64,000 bases of DNA from Streptomyces sp. NRRL F-5123 (GCF_000721495.1 NZ_JOHY01000026.1:1-64000), one strand, 5' to 3'; shown: positions 50,935 through 59,513, counted from the first letter of the stretch. Numbers and translations: made by a program. Notes: a model not told the origin generated them from the sequence alone.

Positions 50935-51465
50935 GTGAACCAGCCCGCCACCCCGCCCGGCGTCCTCGTACGTGTCCGGCGGGACAGCGACCTCGCCGAG
51001 GCGGCCGCCGGGCTCGCCGTCGTGCACGTGACGGACGGCTATCCGGTGGAGGGGGTGAGCGACCCCGAGGGGTGGCTCAGCCCGGCCGGGATGCTGGGGG
51101 CGTGGGTGGCGGAGGCGGACGGGCGGGTCGTCGGGCATGTGGCCGTCGGCCGGGGTGGCGCGGGGGAGGTGGCCGTGCGGATGTGGGTGGAGCGGAGCGG
51201 GGCCGACCCCGACCGTGTGGGCGTCCTGGCGCGGCTCTTCGTCCTCCCCGAGGCCCGGGGGCTCGCGGCCGGGGCCGCGCTGGTGGAGGCGGCCACCGCG
51301 GACGCGCGGGCGCGCGGGATGCGGCTCGTCCTCGACGTCCTGGCGAAGGACACCGCGGCGATCCGCCTCTACCGGCGCCTGGGCTGGACCGAACTCGGGC
51401 CCGCGGTACACGAGTTCGCGAGCGGCGCGGTGGACGCGCTGTGCTTCGTCGCACCAGGCGCGTAG
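50935..51465 (+). CDS. GNAT family N-acetyltransferase
   Basis: A 176-residue acetyltransferase. The acetyl-CoA pyrophosphate-binding region is LFVLPEARGLAAGAALVEAA, close to the R/Q-x-x-G-x-G/A consensus, preceded by a strand AWVAEADGRVVGHVAVG and followed by LVLDVLAKDTAAIRLYRRLGW. Such enzymes acetylate amines of small molecules or proteins. The GTG at 50935 lies 31 bp after the UTRA stop, so the pair may form an operon. Confidence 0.88.
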   Translation: MNQPATPPGVLVRVRRDSDLAEAAAGLAVVHVTDGYPVEGVSDPEGWLSPAGMLGAWVAEADGRVVGHVAVGRGGAGEVAVRMWVERSGADPDRVGVLARLFVLPEARGLAAGAALVEAATADARARGMRLVLDVLAKDTAAIRLYRRLGWTELGPAVHEFASGAVDALCFVAPGA

Positions 51466-51549
51466 CCGCCGGCGCGAAGCCGGTTGGCCGGAGATCGTGG
51501 CCGGTCGGGCACTCCGTCCGGGCGGGCCCCGGCGGCCAGGGTCGTTGTT

Positions 51550-51728
51550 GTGGCCAACTCTTCGCACGTCACCGTCGTCGGGGCCGGGGTCAGCGGTCTG
51601 ACCACTGCCGTCGTCCTCGCGGCCGTACCGTCGTCCACCACTACGGCCACGGCGGCGCGGGCGTCACCCTCTCCTGGGGGTGCGCCGCCCAGGCCGCGGA
51701 CGAGGTCGCGGCCCTCACGGCGCCGTGA
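51550..51728 (+). pseudogene. D-amino-acid oxidase remnant with internal deletion
   Basis: From a GTG at 51550 the sequence reads VANSSHVTVVGAGVSGLTTA, the FAD-binding N-terminus of a DAO-family oxidase. After about 25 codons another frame reads RTVVHHYGHGGAGVTLSWG, the family's conserved C-terminal FAD loop, and ends at a stop at 51728. About 250 residues between are missing. The remnant overlaps the convergent gene's 3' end by 14 bp. Confidence 0.75.
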
Positions 51729-52584
51729 ACAGGCCCGGGAAGCGCGGCGCCAGCCACGGGCGCGGGCCGGTCGGGACGATCGCCCCGCGGGCGGCGGCGG
51801 CAACGGGCGTGCGGCGGCCCAGCGCGAGCAGCACGAAGCTCACCGGCTCGGACGTGATCGTGCAGTCCGGGCGGCGCGGCGGCTCGTCGCTGACCTCCAC
51901 CGTGCCGGACGTGAAGGTCACCGCGAAGGGCGGGGCCCCGGCGCCGCGCAGCCGCAGGCGGTAACAGGCGGTGTGGCCGGCGGCGGTGCGCGGGTTGACC
52001 ACGCGCGGCATGGCCGTACGCAGGAAGGGCACGGTCAGGGCGGCGTTCACCGGGGTGAGCATGTGGGGGCGGCGCAGGGCCGTCGCGATGTCGTAGCCGT
52101 GGCCGAGGATGTGCGTGAGCAGGTACGAGCCGAAGGTCGCCAGGTCCATCGGGCCCATGGGGGTGTCGGCGGAGGCGGACGGTGGGCGGGACGCGACCGC
52201 GGTGGTGAAGGCGCGGGCGGAGGTGGCGATCTCCGCGGCGAGTACGTCCAGGTCGCGCTCGGGGTAGGCGGCGAGGGACGCGGCGTTGGCGGCCGCGAGC
52301 CCGCCGGGCGTGCCGTCGCCGTACGTCCCGTGGTCCTCCCCCGCCGCGAGCCCGGCCATCAGCCGGTTCGCGAGCGCGAGATGCGCCGCCGCCTCCCCGA
52401 CCGTCCACACCGCGCGGGGTATGCGCACCCCGGCCCCGGCCCCGAACGCGGACGCGTTCCGCAGCAGCCCGGCGATACGGTCGGCCGCGTCGTGGACGGC
52501 GGCGGCCATGACGTCGGTGCCGTCGCGGTGGGTGCCGGAGGCGGCGGCGCCGGGTGCGGGGGGCTCGGGAGCGTCGGGGCTCAT
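51715..52584 (-). CDS. Mycothiol-dependent maleylpyruvate isomerase-like protein
   Basis: A 289-residue protein of the DinB/MDMPI type. The N-terminal helical bundle contains WTVGEAAAHLALANRLMAGL with the metal His, and a second His pair in YLLTHILGHGYDIA; the C-terminal part (about 195-289) resembles an SCP2-like lipid-binding fold. Relatives transfer or isomerise using mycothiol, the actinobacterial thiol. The ATG at 52584 has no strong Shine-Dalgarno site. An 84-bp tandem repeat lies directly upstream. Confidence 0.82.
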   Translation of the reverse strand: MSPDAPEPPAPGAAASGTHRDGTDVMAAAVHDAADRIAGLLRNASAFGAGAGVRIPRAVWTVGEAAAHLALANRLMAGLAAGEDHGTYGDGTPGGLAAANAASLAAYPERDLDVLAAEIATSARAFTTAVASRPPSASADTPMGPMDLATFGSYLLTHILGHGYDIATALRRPHMLTPVNAALTVPFLRTAMPRVVNPRTAAGHTACYRLRLRGAGAPPFAVTFTSGTVEVSDEPPRRPDCTITSEPVSFVLLALGRRTPVAAAARGAIVPTGPRPWLAPRFPGLFTAP

Positions 52585-52661
52585 GAGCGAGAAGCCTGCG
52601 CCCGCCCGCGCCCGCTGTCCAGGGGCGGGACCGAATCCGTGCAGGCCAGTGCCTTCCCGCC

Positions 52662-52870
52662 GCCGGGGCAGGAGCCGAGCCCGCACGACTCCCCCGCGCC
52701 CGCCACACGGAGGCTGCCCCCGCGCCCGCTCCACCCCACCCGTGCACGGAATCGGGCCCGAGCCCGCACGACTCCCCCCCGCGCCCGCCACACGGAGGCT
52801 GCCCCCGGGGCCGCTCCACCCCACCCGTGCACGGACCCGGGCCCGAGCCCGCACGACTCCCCCCCGCCCG
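52662..52870. repeat. 84-bp tandem repeat, about 2.3 units
   Basis: GAGCCCGCACGACTCCCCC starts at 52677, 52760 and 52845, giving units of 83 and 85 bp that share CGCCACACGGAGGCTGCCCCCG and CCACCCGTGCACGGA. It fills most of the 328-bp gap between the MDMPI-like gene and the quinone oxidoreductase. No coding sense is seen. Confidence 0.75.
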
Positions 52871-52912
52871 CCGCCCGGCGGAAGGCACCCGCCCGCGTCG
52901 GCGCCGTGAACG

Positions 52913-53911
52913 TCAGCGCGCGACGGTCAGCACCGTCTTCCCCACCCGGTCGTCCGCGTCGAGATACCGGTGCGCCTCGACGACCTCCCCCAGCTCGAAG
53001 GTGCGGTCGACGACCGCGCGGAAGGCGCCCGCGCGCAGGCCCGCGCCGATGAACGCGGCGGCGCGGCGCAGGCGTTCGGGGTGGTGGGTGGTCTCGAAGA
53101 CCAGGAAGGTGCGCAACGCGACCGGGGGCATGCCGAGTTCGAGGCCGGGGTACGGGGTCGGCTCGCCGCTGAGGCCGCCGTAGACGATGTGGGTGCCGTC
53201 CGGGGCGACGAGGCCCAGGAGTTCGCGCACGCCCGGGCCCGCCACCGCGTCGAGGACGACCTCCACGCCGCGCCCTCCGGTGGCCGCGCGGACCGCCTCG
53301 GTGACGTCGTCCGTGGACGTGACGACGACCTCCGACGCGCCCTCGCGCAGCAGCGCCTCCTTCTTCGCCGGGCCGCGGGTCAGGGCGACGGCGCGGGCAC
53401 CGATGCGTTCGGCGACGTGCAGCGCGGCCAGGCCCACGCTGCTGGAGGCGGCGTTGACGAGGACGGTGTCGCCCGGCCGCAGCCCGCCGACCTGCACCAT
53501 CGCGCCGTACGCCGTGAGGTACGGCATCCAGACGGCCGCGCCCTCGACCGCGCCGAGGCCTTCGGGGCGGGGGAGGACGGCCGCGGCGGGGACGACGGCG
53601 CGCTCGGCGTAGACGGCGTGGTCGTTCTGCGAGAAGGCCGGAATGACGCTCACCGGCTGCCCGGCCGCGAGCCCGGAGACGCCGGGGCCGAGGCGTTCGA
53701 CGACGCCCGCGGCCTCCGCGCCGAGCCCGGCGGGGAAGCTGCGGACGGGCTCGATGTAGTGGCCCGCGCGGAAGAGGGCCTCCGCGCGGTTGAGGCCGAC
53801 CGCGTCGATCCGCACCAGCACCTCGCCGGGGCCGGGTTCGCCCGGGTCTGCGTCCTCGACCCGCAGCACCTCGGGTCCGCCGTATTCGTGGAAGAGCACC
53901 GTCCTGGTCAT
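52913..53911 (-). CDS. NADPH:quinone oxidoreductase-type dehydrogenase
   Basis: A 332-residue medium-chain dehydrogenase without zinc-ligand cysteines. It has VLVRIDAVGLNRAEALFRAGHY, and the cofactor-binding VLVNAASSSVGLAALHVAERIGA. This fits the quinone oxidoreductase (QOR/zeta-crystallin) branch. The ATG at 53911 follows GGAGGA; the longer frame to 53965 adds a poor leader. The ATP-grasp gene ends 93 bp upstream in the same direction. Confidence 0.9.
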   Translation of the reverse strand: MTRTVLFHEYGGPEVLRVEDADPGEPGPGEVLVRIDAVGLNRAEALFRAGHYIEPVRSFPAGLGAEAAGVVERLGPGVSGLAAGQPVSVIPAFSQNDHAVYAERAVVPAAAVLPRPEGLGAVEGAAVWMPYLTAYGAMVQVGGLRPGDTVLVNAASSSVGLAALHVAERIGARAVALTRGPAKKEALLREGASEVVVTSTDDVTEAVRAATGGRGVEVVLDAVAGPGVRELLGLVAPDGTHIVYGGLSGEPTPYPGLELGMPPVALRTFLVFETTHHPERLRRAAAFIGAGLRAGAFRAVVDRTFELGEVVEAHRYLDADDRVGKTVLTVAR

Positions 53912-54004
53912 CGCGTCCGTCCTCCGGTCGTCGGCTCGTGGGGAGTTGCTCCCCGAAGCCGTCAACTCAAGGGGCCCGCGGCGATCTTCCCGGCGTGCCG
54001 AGGA

Positions 54005-55150
54005 TCACCCGGTCGCGGGCGCCGCCGCCTCCTCGTGGAAGGCCACCGCCGCCTGCGCGGGCACCCGCGCCCCCACGCCGCCCGTGACCCGCCCGCCGTC
54101 CAGGCCGGTCAGTGCCGGGGCCGGGGTGCCGATCTGCACCGCGGACTCCGTGACGGCGACGCGCCCGCCGAGCCGCGGCTCGGGCAGCACGCCGGGCTCC
54201 CCTCGGACGAGCAGGCGCACCGCCGCCCAGGGGAGGTTGAGGCCCGTGAAGGCGGTCTGGAAGACCCCGGCGGAGGCGCGCGGGTTGGCCTCCAGCAGGA
54301 CGGGGCGCCCTGCGCGGTGCCGGAGCTGGACGTTCGACAGATACGCGAGGCCGAAGTGCTCGACGACGGCGTGCGCGATGCCGATCGCCTCGGGGTCGTC
54401 GAGCAGGAGCCGGTAACGCCCCTGCTTGGCGCGGGGGACGGTCGCCAGCGGCGTCCCGCCGGGCGCGGAAAGGCAGTCCACGCTGATCTCCGGACCGTCC
54501 AGGTACGGCATGACGAGGAATTCCGGCACGCTCTCGCCCGCCTCCGCCGCCCGCTCCAGCGCGTCGGCGACGGCCCGCACGGACACCACCGGCACGGGCG
54601 GCGCGAGCAGGTCGCGGATCCGCAGCGGGCGGTCGTCCAGCACCCGGAAGCCGAACGCCGAGAACTCCCCCGAGGGCTTGAAGCACACCCGCTCGCCGTC
54701 CGCCGTCAACTCCTCGACGGCGGTGCGGAATCCGGCGGCGTCGCGCACCGCCCGCCACGGCGGCACCGGCACCCCGGCGGCCCGCGCGGCCTCGTACGTA
54801 CGGGTCTTGCTCGTGAGCGCGGCGATCGCGGCGGGCGGCGAGCACATCAGCCGGGTGCCGAGCGCGGCGAAGTCGTCGGCGCGGCCGGCGAGGGCGGAGA
54901 GCCGGCGCGGCGGTATGAGTACGTCGATCGCGTGGCGACGGCAGAGGTCGAGGGCGAATTCGGCGTACTCGGCGTCGCCGACGTACCGCGGCTCCACCTC
55001 GGACGCGTCGCACGCGGCGAGCGCGGGGGCGTCCTGGTCGACGTTGCTGCCGTGGATGCGGACGGCGACCCCGTCGGGGTTGTCCCGCAGCATCCGCATC
55101 ACCTGGGTGGAGGCCACGCCTGCGCTGCTGAGCCAGATCCGAAGTGCGAT
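54005..55150 (-). CDS. ATP-grasp enzyme with non-standard start
   Basis: About 381 residues. The N-terminal domain starts IWLSSAGVASTQVMRMLRD, and the ATP-grasp core has LTSKTRTYEAARAAGVPVPPW, VCFKPSGEFSAFGFRVL and the metal-binding VLLEANPRASAGV. Such enzymes ligate carboxylates to amines or make carbamoyl/peptide bonds. No ATG, GTG or TTG lies in frame near the N-terminus. GAGGAG is followed by an ATC codon at 55150, the best-placed candidate start; a GTG nearby is out of frame. A sequencing error or rare start is likely. Confidence 0.78.
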   Translation of the reverse strand: MALRIWLSSAGVASTQVMRMLRDNPDGVAVRIHGSNVDQDAPALAACDASEVEPRYVGDAEYAEFALDLCRRHAIDVLIPPRRLSALAGRADDFAALGTRLMCSPPAAIAALTSKTRTYEAARAAGVPVPPWRAVRDAAGFRTAVEELTADGERVCFKPSGEFSAFGFRVLDDRPLRIRDLLAPPVPVVSVRAVADALERAAEAGESVPEFLVMPYLDGPEISVDCLSAPGGTPLATVPRAKQGRYRLLLDDPEAIGIAHAVVEHFGLAYLSNVQLRHRAGRPVLLEANPRASAGVFQTAFTGLNLPWAAVRLLVRGEPGVLPEPRLGGRVAVTESAVQIGTPAPALTGLDGGRVTGGVGARVPAQAAVAFHEEAAAPATG

Positions 55151-55427
55151 GGCGCGCTCCTCACGGTGGGGGCCGACGAATCGGCGGCGGGGTGGGGCGG
55201 GGTGAGGGTGGGGGTGGTGCTGGGCGGAGGTGAGCGGATCGTAACCCGCTTCGATGACGGCCAGGTTTCGTGTGAGCGGACACCCGTGGCCGCAATACGA
55301 CCGTCGCGACCCGGAGTTGCCGCCTCCGGCGGGAACGGCCACCGTCCGGCAGCCCGCCGGCGACGAACGGCCGTGCGTGCCAAGCGTGTTGGTGCGGTGT
55401 TGGCCGCTCGTTGGCCGGCCCTGGTTC
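55151..55427. other. Divergent spacer between ATP-grasp and peptidoglycan-binding genes
   Basis: About 280 bp without a gene. It must hold both promoters. I see no clear -35/-10 pair, only a hairpin at its right-hand end (next entry). Confidence 0.5.
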
Positions 55428-55470
55428 GCTGCTGCTGCCGCCCGGTGAACCGCCGGGCGGCAGCAGCAGC
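55428..55470 (+). promoter_or_regulatory. Perfect 18-bp hairpin in the 5' leader of the peptidoglycan-binding gene
   Basis: GCTGCTGCTGCCGCCCGG (55428-55445) is exactly complementary to 55453-55470 around the loop TGAACCG. It ends a few bases before the AAGGGGG ribosome binding site of the gene at 55489. It could stabilise the mRNA, act as an attenuator, or block ribosome access. Confidence 0.7.
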
Positions 55471-55488
55471 ACGAAGGGGGACACACAC

Positions 55489-55920
55489 GTGTTCAGCAAG
55501 ATCCTCGGCCGCGCCGCCGTCGCCGCGACGGCGGCGGGCCTGGCCCTGGCCGTCGGCACGGGCACCGCGCAGGCGAGCACCAGCTCCCCGTACGTCGGGT
55601 ACGGCTACACGAACAACACGCACGCCGTCTGGTGCGTGCAGCACCTGGCGAACGACATCGCCGACACGCTCGGCCACCCGAAGATCGGTGAGGACGGGGT
55701 CTTCGGACCCGCCACCTACAACCAGGTCCGCTGGGTGCAGGCCGAGCTCGGCCCGTACGTGTCCGGCGGGCTGACCGTGGACGGCGTCGTCGGCCCGGGC
55801 ACCGGCTACGTCCTGCTCACCAACGGCGACGACTACTACGGCAACACCGGGTACTGCCTCGGCTACGTCCCCACCTGGACGAACGACATGCCGCCCATCG
55901 GGCACGTCGTCCTGGACTGA
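55489..55920 (+). CDS. Secreted peptidoglycan-binding-like protein
   Basis: A 143-residue exported protein. The Sec signal runs to about residue 30 (ILGRAAVAATAAGLALAVGTGTAQAS). The mature part resembles a PG_binding_1 module: VWCVQHLANDIADTLGHPKIGEDGVFGPATYNQVRWVQAEL and LTVDGVVGPGTGYVLL. Two cysteines (Cys in WCVQ and YCLG) could form a disulfide. The GTG at 55489 follows AAGGGGG. It probably binds cell-wall glycan and may be a small extracellular structural or signalling protein. Confidence 0.82.
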   Translation: MFSKILGRAAVAATAAGLALAVGTGTAQASTSSPYVGYGYTNNTHAVWCVQHLANDIADTLGHPKIGEDGVFGPATYNQVRWVQAELGPYVSGGLTVDGVVGPGTGYVLLTNGDDYYGNTGYCLGYVPTWTNDMPPIGHVVLD

Positions 55921-55989
55921 CGCCGGACGGCCGCCAAGCCGTGAGCCGTACGCCCGGGCGCGTCCACCCCCCCCGGCCGTACGGCTCAC

Positions 55990-57174
55990 TCACGCGTCCT
56001 GCGCGCCGGGCGGCGGCTCCGCCGTGCTCCCCCGCACGACCAGGCTCGTCGCCAGCTCCACCCGGCGCATGCCGGGCTGCACGCCTCGGCCGAGGTCGAG
56101 CACCAGGCGGGCCGCGGCCTCCGCCATGTCGACCAGCGGCTGGCGGACGGTCGTCAGCGGTGGGCCCATCCACGCCGACACCGGCAGGTCGTCGAAGCCG
56201 ACGACGCTCACGTCCTCCGGGATGCGCAGGCCCAGTTCGCGGGCGGCCTGGTAAATCCCCATCGCCGTCACGTCGTTGCCCGCGAAGAGCGCGGTGGGGC
56301 GGTCGGCGGCGGGGGCGGACAGCAGCTCGCGGGCGATGCGGTGGCCGGCCTCGGTCTGGAAGGTGCCGTGCCGTACGAGGGCGTCGCAGTCGACGCCGCC
56401 GGTCTCCAGCGCCGCGCGGTAGCCGTCGATACGGGCGCGGCTGCACAGCACGCTCTCCGGGCCGCCGATGACGGCGATGCGGCGGTGGCCGAGGTCGAGC
56501 AGGTGGCGGGTCGCGGTGTAGCCGCCCTGCCAGTTGGTCGTACCGATGGAGGGGACGTCGTCCGCGGGGTAGCCCGCCGGGTCCATGACGACGAAGGGCA
56601 CGTCCCGGCTGACGAGCAACTCCCGCTGGACGGCGGTGAGATCGGACATGACGAGGATGACGCCCGCCGGATCCCGGGTGAGGACGCCGTCGACCCACGG
56701 CAGGCCCATCTCCTCGCGGCCCGAAGACTCCGACAGCACGACCGTGAGGCCCTCCTGCCGCGCGACGTTCTCCACGCCGCGGATGATCTCGGTCGCCCAC
56801 ATGCTGATCAGCTCGTGGAAGACGATCTCCAGCAGGCCGGACGGGCGCGGGCGCGCGGCGCCGCGCTTGCGCCGGTAGCCGTGCTCGCGCAGCAGCGCCT
56901 CGACCTTGTCGCGCGTCGCCGGGGCCACGTGCGCGCGGCCGTTGAGGACCTTGGACACGGTCGGCGCCGACACCCCCGCCTGCCGGGCGATCTCCGCGAG
57001 CGTCGCGGGCACGGCGGGCGCGGCCCCGCCGCCCGAGGCGGACCCGGCGGACCCGCCGGCGCGCCCCGCCCCGCCCGCCGCCTTCGCTCCACCGGCCGCC
57101 TTCGGCCGGCCGTCCGGCTTCGGCTCGCTGGCGGCGCCCGCTGGCCGCCGGGTACGCGGGCTCTGACCTGTCAC
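55990..57174 (-). CDS. LacI family transcriptional regulator
   Basis: A 394-residue repressor. After an unusual 50-residue Ala/Gly/Pro-rich N-terminus, the HTH is TLAEIARQAGVSAPTVSKVLNGRAHVAPATRD. The effector domain is of the periplasmic-binding-protein type, with LLEIVFHELISMWATEIIRGVE and PTALFAGNDVTAMGIYQAAREL. The GTG at 57174 follows GGAAAC, 9 bp after the upstream stop, so it is the last gene of the operon 59456-55990. It probably represses its own operon at the 18-bp palindrome 59496-59513. Confidence 0.9.
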   Translation of the reverse strand: MTGQSPRTRRPAGAASEPKPDGRPKAAGGAKAAGGAGRAGGSAGSASGGGAAPAVPATLAEIARQAGVSAPTVSKVLNGRAHVAPATRDKVEALLREHGYRRKRGAARPRPSGLLEIVFHELISMWATEIIRGVENVARQEGLTVVLSESSGREEMGLPWVDGVLTRDPAGVILVMSDLTAVQRELLVSRDVPFVVMDPAGYPADDVPSIGTTNWQGGYTATRHLLDLGHRRIAVIGGPESVLCSRARIDGYRAALETGGVDCDALVRHGTFQTEAGHRIARELLSAPAADRPTALFAGNDVTAMGIYQAARELGLRIPEDVSVVGFDDLPVSAWMGPPLTTVRQPLVDMAEAAARLVLDLGRGVQPGMRRVELATSLVVRGSTAEPPPGAQDA

Positions 57175-57183
57175 GTTTCCATG

Positions 57184-58206
57184 CTACGGACTCTCGCTGT
57201 GCTCTTCCGCCAGCAGGGCGGCCCCCGCGAGCGCCAGGGCCCGCGTCCCGGCGTGCCCGCGGTCGCCGTCGGCGACGACCACCGCGTACGCCCTGACCAG
57301 CGTCGCACCGTCCTCAAGGGTGACCTCGCGGTCGAAGAAGGGCGCCGGGCAGACGGCCGCGAAGGGCGTGGAGCGCACGAACCATTGCACGTCGGCGCCG
57401 CCCGGTTCGTTGCCGGGCGCGTCGACGAAGGCGAGCGTGGAGGAGCGGCCGTGCCCGTCGTGCTTGCCGGTGAAGCCCAGCCAGGGGGCGCGCACCCCCA
57501 TCAGCTCGTCGCCGCCGCTGCCGCCGGGGGTGTGCACGGTACCGCCGGTGAAGTCGCGCGGCCCGCGCCAGAACAGGCCGCCGTAACCGGCGTTGGGACG
57601 GCCCTCGGTGGTGGGGCTGCCGATGACGGCACGGGTGCCGCGCACGTTGGTGACCGCGGTGCGGAAGACCAGCGCCCACGCGTCCTCGCCGGGCAGCAGG
57701 GCCGCCACGAGCCGCCGCTCCTCGGTGAAGCGGTGCTCGCCGCTCTGGGCGCGCCAGTGCAGCGTCTCGGTGACGCGCAGCCGCCCGTCACCGCCGAGGG
57801 CCAGCTCGGGGAAGCCGGCGTGGTCCATGGAGCCGTTGTTGTCGTACTGCCGGTAGCCGGTGCCGCGGCGGTAGGTCACGCCGCCCCAGAAGTTCTCGTC
57901 GTCGACGTTGGGGAGGGAGAGGGCCAGGCCCTTGTGCCAGATGTGGTCGTGCGGCCGGTAGATGGTGACGGCGTCGCCGCCCAGGGTGCGGATGGGGTGG
58001 AAGTACGGGCGCGGGGACTCCAGTTGAGCGTCCCACGGGCCGTAGACGTAGCGGGTGAGCGGCCGCCCCCGGTAGGTGAGCCGGAGAGACGTGCCGACCT
58101 CGTGCGTGAGCCCGAGACCGCCGGGTACGGGCTCGGTGGCCGACAGTTCCGCGGGCGGCTCGGCGGACGGTACGGCGGGTGGTTGGGGCGTACGGGCATC
58201 GGTCAC
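57184..58206 (-). CDS. PmoA family (DUF6807) protein
   Basis: A 340-residue protein with LTYRGRPLTRYVYGPWDAQLESPRPYFHPIRTLGG near the N-terminus, the HDHIWHKGLALSLPNVDDENFWGG block and SPTTEGRPNAGYGGLFWRGPRDF. These are the hallmarks of the PmoA/DUF6807 family, found beside Gfo/Idh/MocA enzymes in sugar loci; its reaction is not established. The GTG at 58206 overlaps the upstream stop (GTGA) and follows GAGGAG, so it is translationally coupled to the oxidoreductase. Confidence 0.87.
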   Translation of the reverse strand: MTDARTPQPPAVPSAEPPAELSATEPVPGGLGLTHEVGTSLRLTYRGRPLTRYVYGPWDAQLESPRPYFHPIRTLGGDAVTIYRPHDHIWHKGLALSLPNVDDENFWGGVTYRRGTGYRQYDNNGSMDHAGFPELALGGDGRLRVTETLHWRAQSGEHRFTEERRLVAALLPGEDAWALVFRTAVTNVRGTRAVIGSPTTEGRPNAGYGGLFWRGPRDFTGGTVHTPGGSGGDELMGVRAPWLGFTGKHDGHGRSSTLAFVDAPGNEPGGADVQWFVRSTPFAAVCPAPFFDREVTLEDGATLVRAYAVVVADGDRGHAGTRALALAGAALLAEEHSESP

Positions 58207-59456
58207 CGGGACGTCTCCTCGGGGCTCGCGGACTCGGCGGGCGGTACGGACTCAGCGGGGGGAAGGGGCTCGGGGCCGGCGGACGGTACGGGCTCGGGGT
58301 CGGCGGGCCAGGGCGTTCCCGGGCCCTGCATCCGGCGGTGGTACGGGTCCCCCTCCCCGATCGCGCCGCGCGCCACGGGCCTGCCCTCGAAGGCGGAGGC
58401 GTACGTGGCCGCGACGAACTCCAGCGTGCGGCGCGCCTCGGCGAGCGTCACGGGCGGCGCGGTGCCCGCCGCCACCGCGTCCAGCACCGCCGCGAACTGC
58501 GCGGAGTGCCCGGACGGCTGCCCGCTCGGGCCCGCCTCCCACGCGGCGGCCACCGCGTCCTCGTGCCCGGGCGCAGGGTGCACCCGCCAGTCCGCGTCGC
58601 CGTAGCCGTACAGGTGCTCCAGCTCGACCGTGGCGTGTTCGAAGTCGAACCGCAGGTAGCTCGTCTCGCGCGGTGAGAGCAGGGAGTTGACGACGGTCGC
58701 GACCGTGCCGCCGTCGAAGGCGGCGATCGCGCACGAGACGTCCTCGGCGGCGGTGGGCCGCGCCAGCCGCGCCGCGACCGCCGTGACCTCGCGCCACTCG
58801 CCCAGCACCGCGAGCAGCAGGTCGAACTGGTGGATGCCGTGGCCCATCGTCGGGCCGCCGCCCTCGGTCTCCCAGCGGCCGCGCCAGGGCACCGCGAAGT
58901 ACGCGTCCGGGCGGTACCAGAGCGTGTGGCAGACGGCGACGAGCGGGCGGCCCAGCGCCCCCGACGCCATAGCGGCCCGCAGCCGGGCGGCGCCGGAGCC
59001 GAAGCGGTGCTGGAAGACGGTCGCGAAGAACGCGCCGCCCGCGCGTTCGGCGGCGGCGATCTCGTCGAGGTCGGCGAGGCTCAGCGTCGGCGGCTTCTCG
59101 CACAGCACCGGCACCCCGGCGGCCAGGCACGCGAGTGCCTGCTCCTTGTGCAGCCCGGGCGGCGTGCACAGGTGGACGAGGTCCGGGCGGGCGCCGGCGA
59201 GCAGCGCGCCGAGGTCCGTGTGGCGGCCGGGCACACCCCAGCGCTCGCAGAAGGCGTCCAACCGCTCGGGGTCGACGTCCGCGGCGGCCACGATCTCGGC
59301 CCGCCCGCCGAGCGCGGCCAGGCTCTGCGCGTGTATCGCGGCGATCCCGCCGGTGCCGACGATCGCGACGCGTACGGGCGCGCCCGGACCGCTCCTTCCC
59401 CCGCCGCGGGCGGCCCCGCCCACGCTGCCGATTCCGCCGGTGCTGCTGCCGGGCAC
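58203..59456 (-). CDS. Gfo/Idh/MocA family oxidoreductase
   Basis: A 417-residue NAD(P)-dependent enzyme. The Rossmann motif VAIVGTGGIAAIHAQ is near 29-43 and the family EKP signature appears in VLCEKPPTLSL; the C-terminal domain carries GHGIHQFDLLLAVLGEW with the catalytic His. Family members oxidise or reduce sugars such as inositol, glucose or uronate derivatives. The GTG at 59456 follows GGAGG at 4-bp spacing. It is the first gene of the LacI operon and lies just beyond the 18-bp palindromic operator. Confidence 0.9.
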   Translation of the reverse strand: MPGSSTGGIGSVGGAARGGGRSGPGAPVRVAIVGTGGIAAIHAQSLAALGGRAEIVAAADVDPERLDAFCERWGVPGRHTDLGALLAGARPDLVHLCTPPGLHKEQALACLAAGVPVLCEKPPTLSLADLDEIAAAERAGGAFFATVFQHRFGSGAARLRAAMASGALGRPLVAVCHTLWYRPDAYFAVPWRGRWETEGGGPTMGHGIHQFDLLLAVLGEWREVTAVAARLARPTAAEDVSCAIAAFDGGTVATVVNSLLSPRETSYLRFDFEHATVELEHLYGYGDADWRVHPAPGHEDAVAAAWEAGPSGQPSGHSAQFAAVLDAVAAGTAPPVTLAEARRTLEFVAATYASAFEGRPVARGAIGEGDPYHRRMQGPGTPWPADPEPVPSAGPEPLPPAESVPPAESASPEETSR

Positions 59457-59495
59457 ACGTCCTCCTGCGGGTCCGCCCCGACATGGGGCCGGTCT

Positions 59496-59513
59496 TTCGG
59501 AAAGCTTTCCGAA
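59496..59513. promoter_or_regulatory. Perfect 18-bp LacI-type operator
   Basis: TTCGGAAAGCTTTCCGAA is a perfect palindrome 40 bp upstream of the oxidoreductase start. On the minus strand a -10-like GTATAT (59520-59515) lies just before it, so the operator covers the likely start site. The LacI regulator in the same operon is the expected ligand. A 16/18 match occurs at 17799-17816. Confidence 0.7.
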
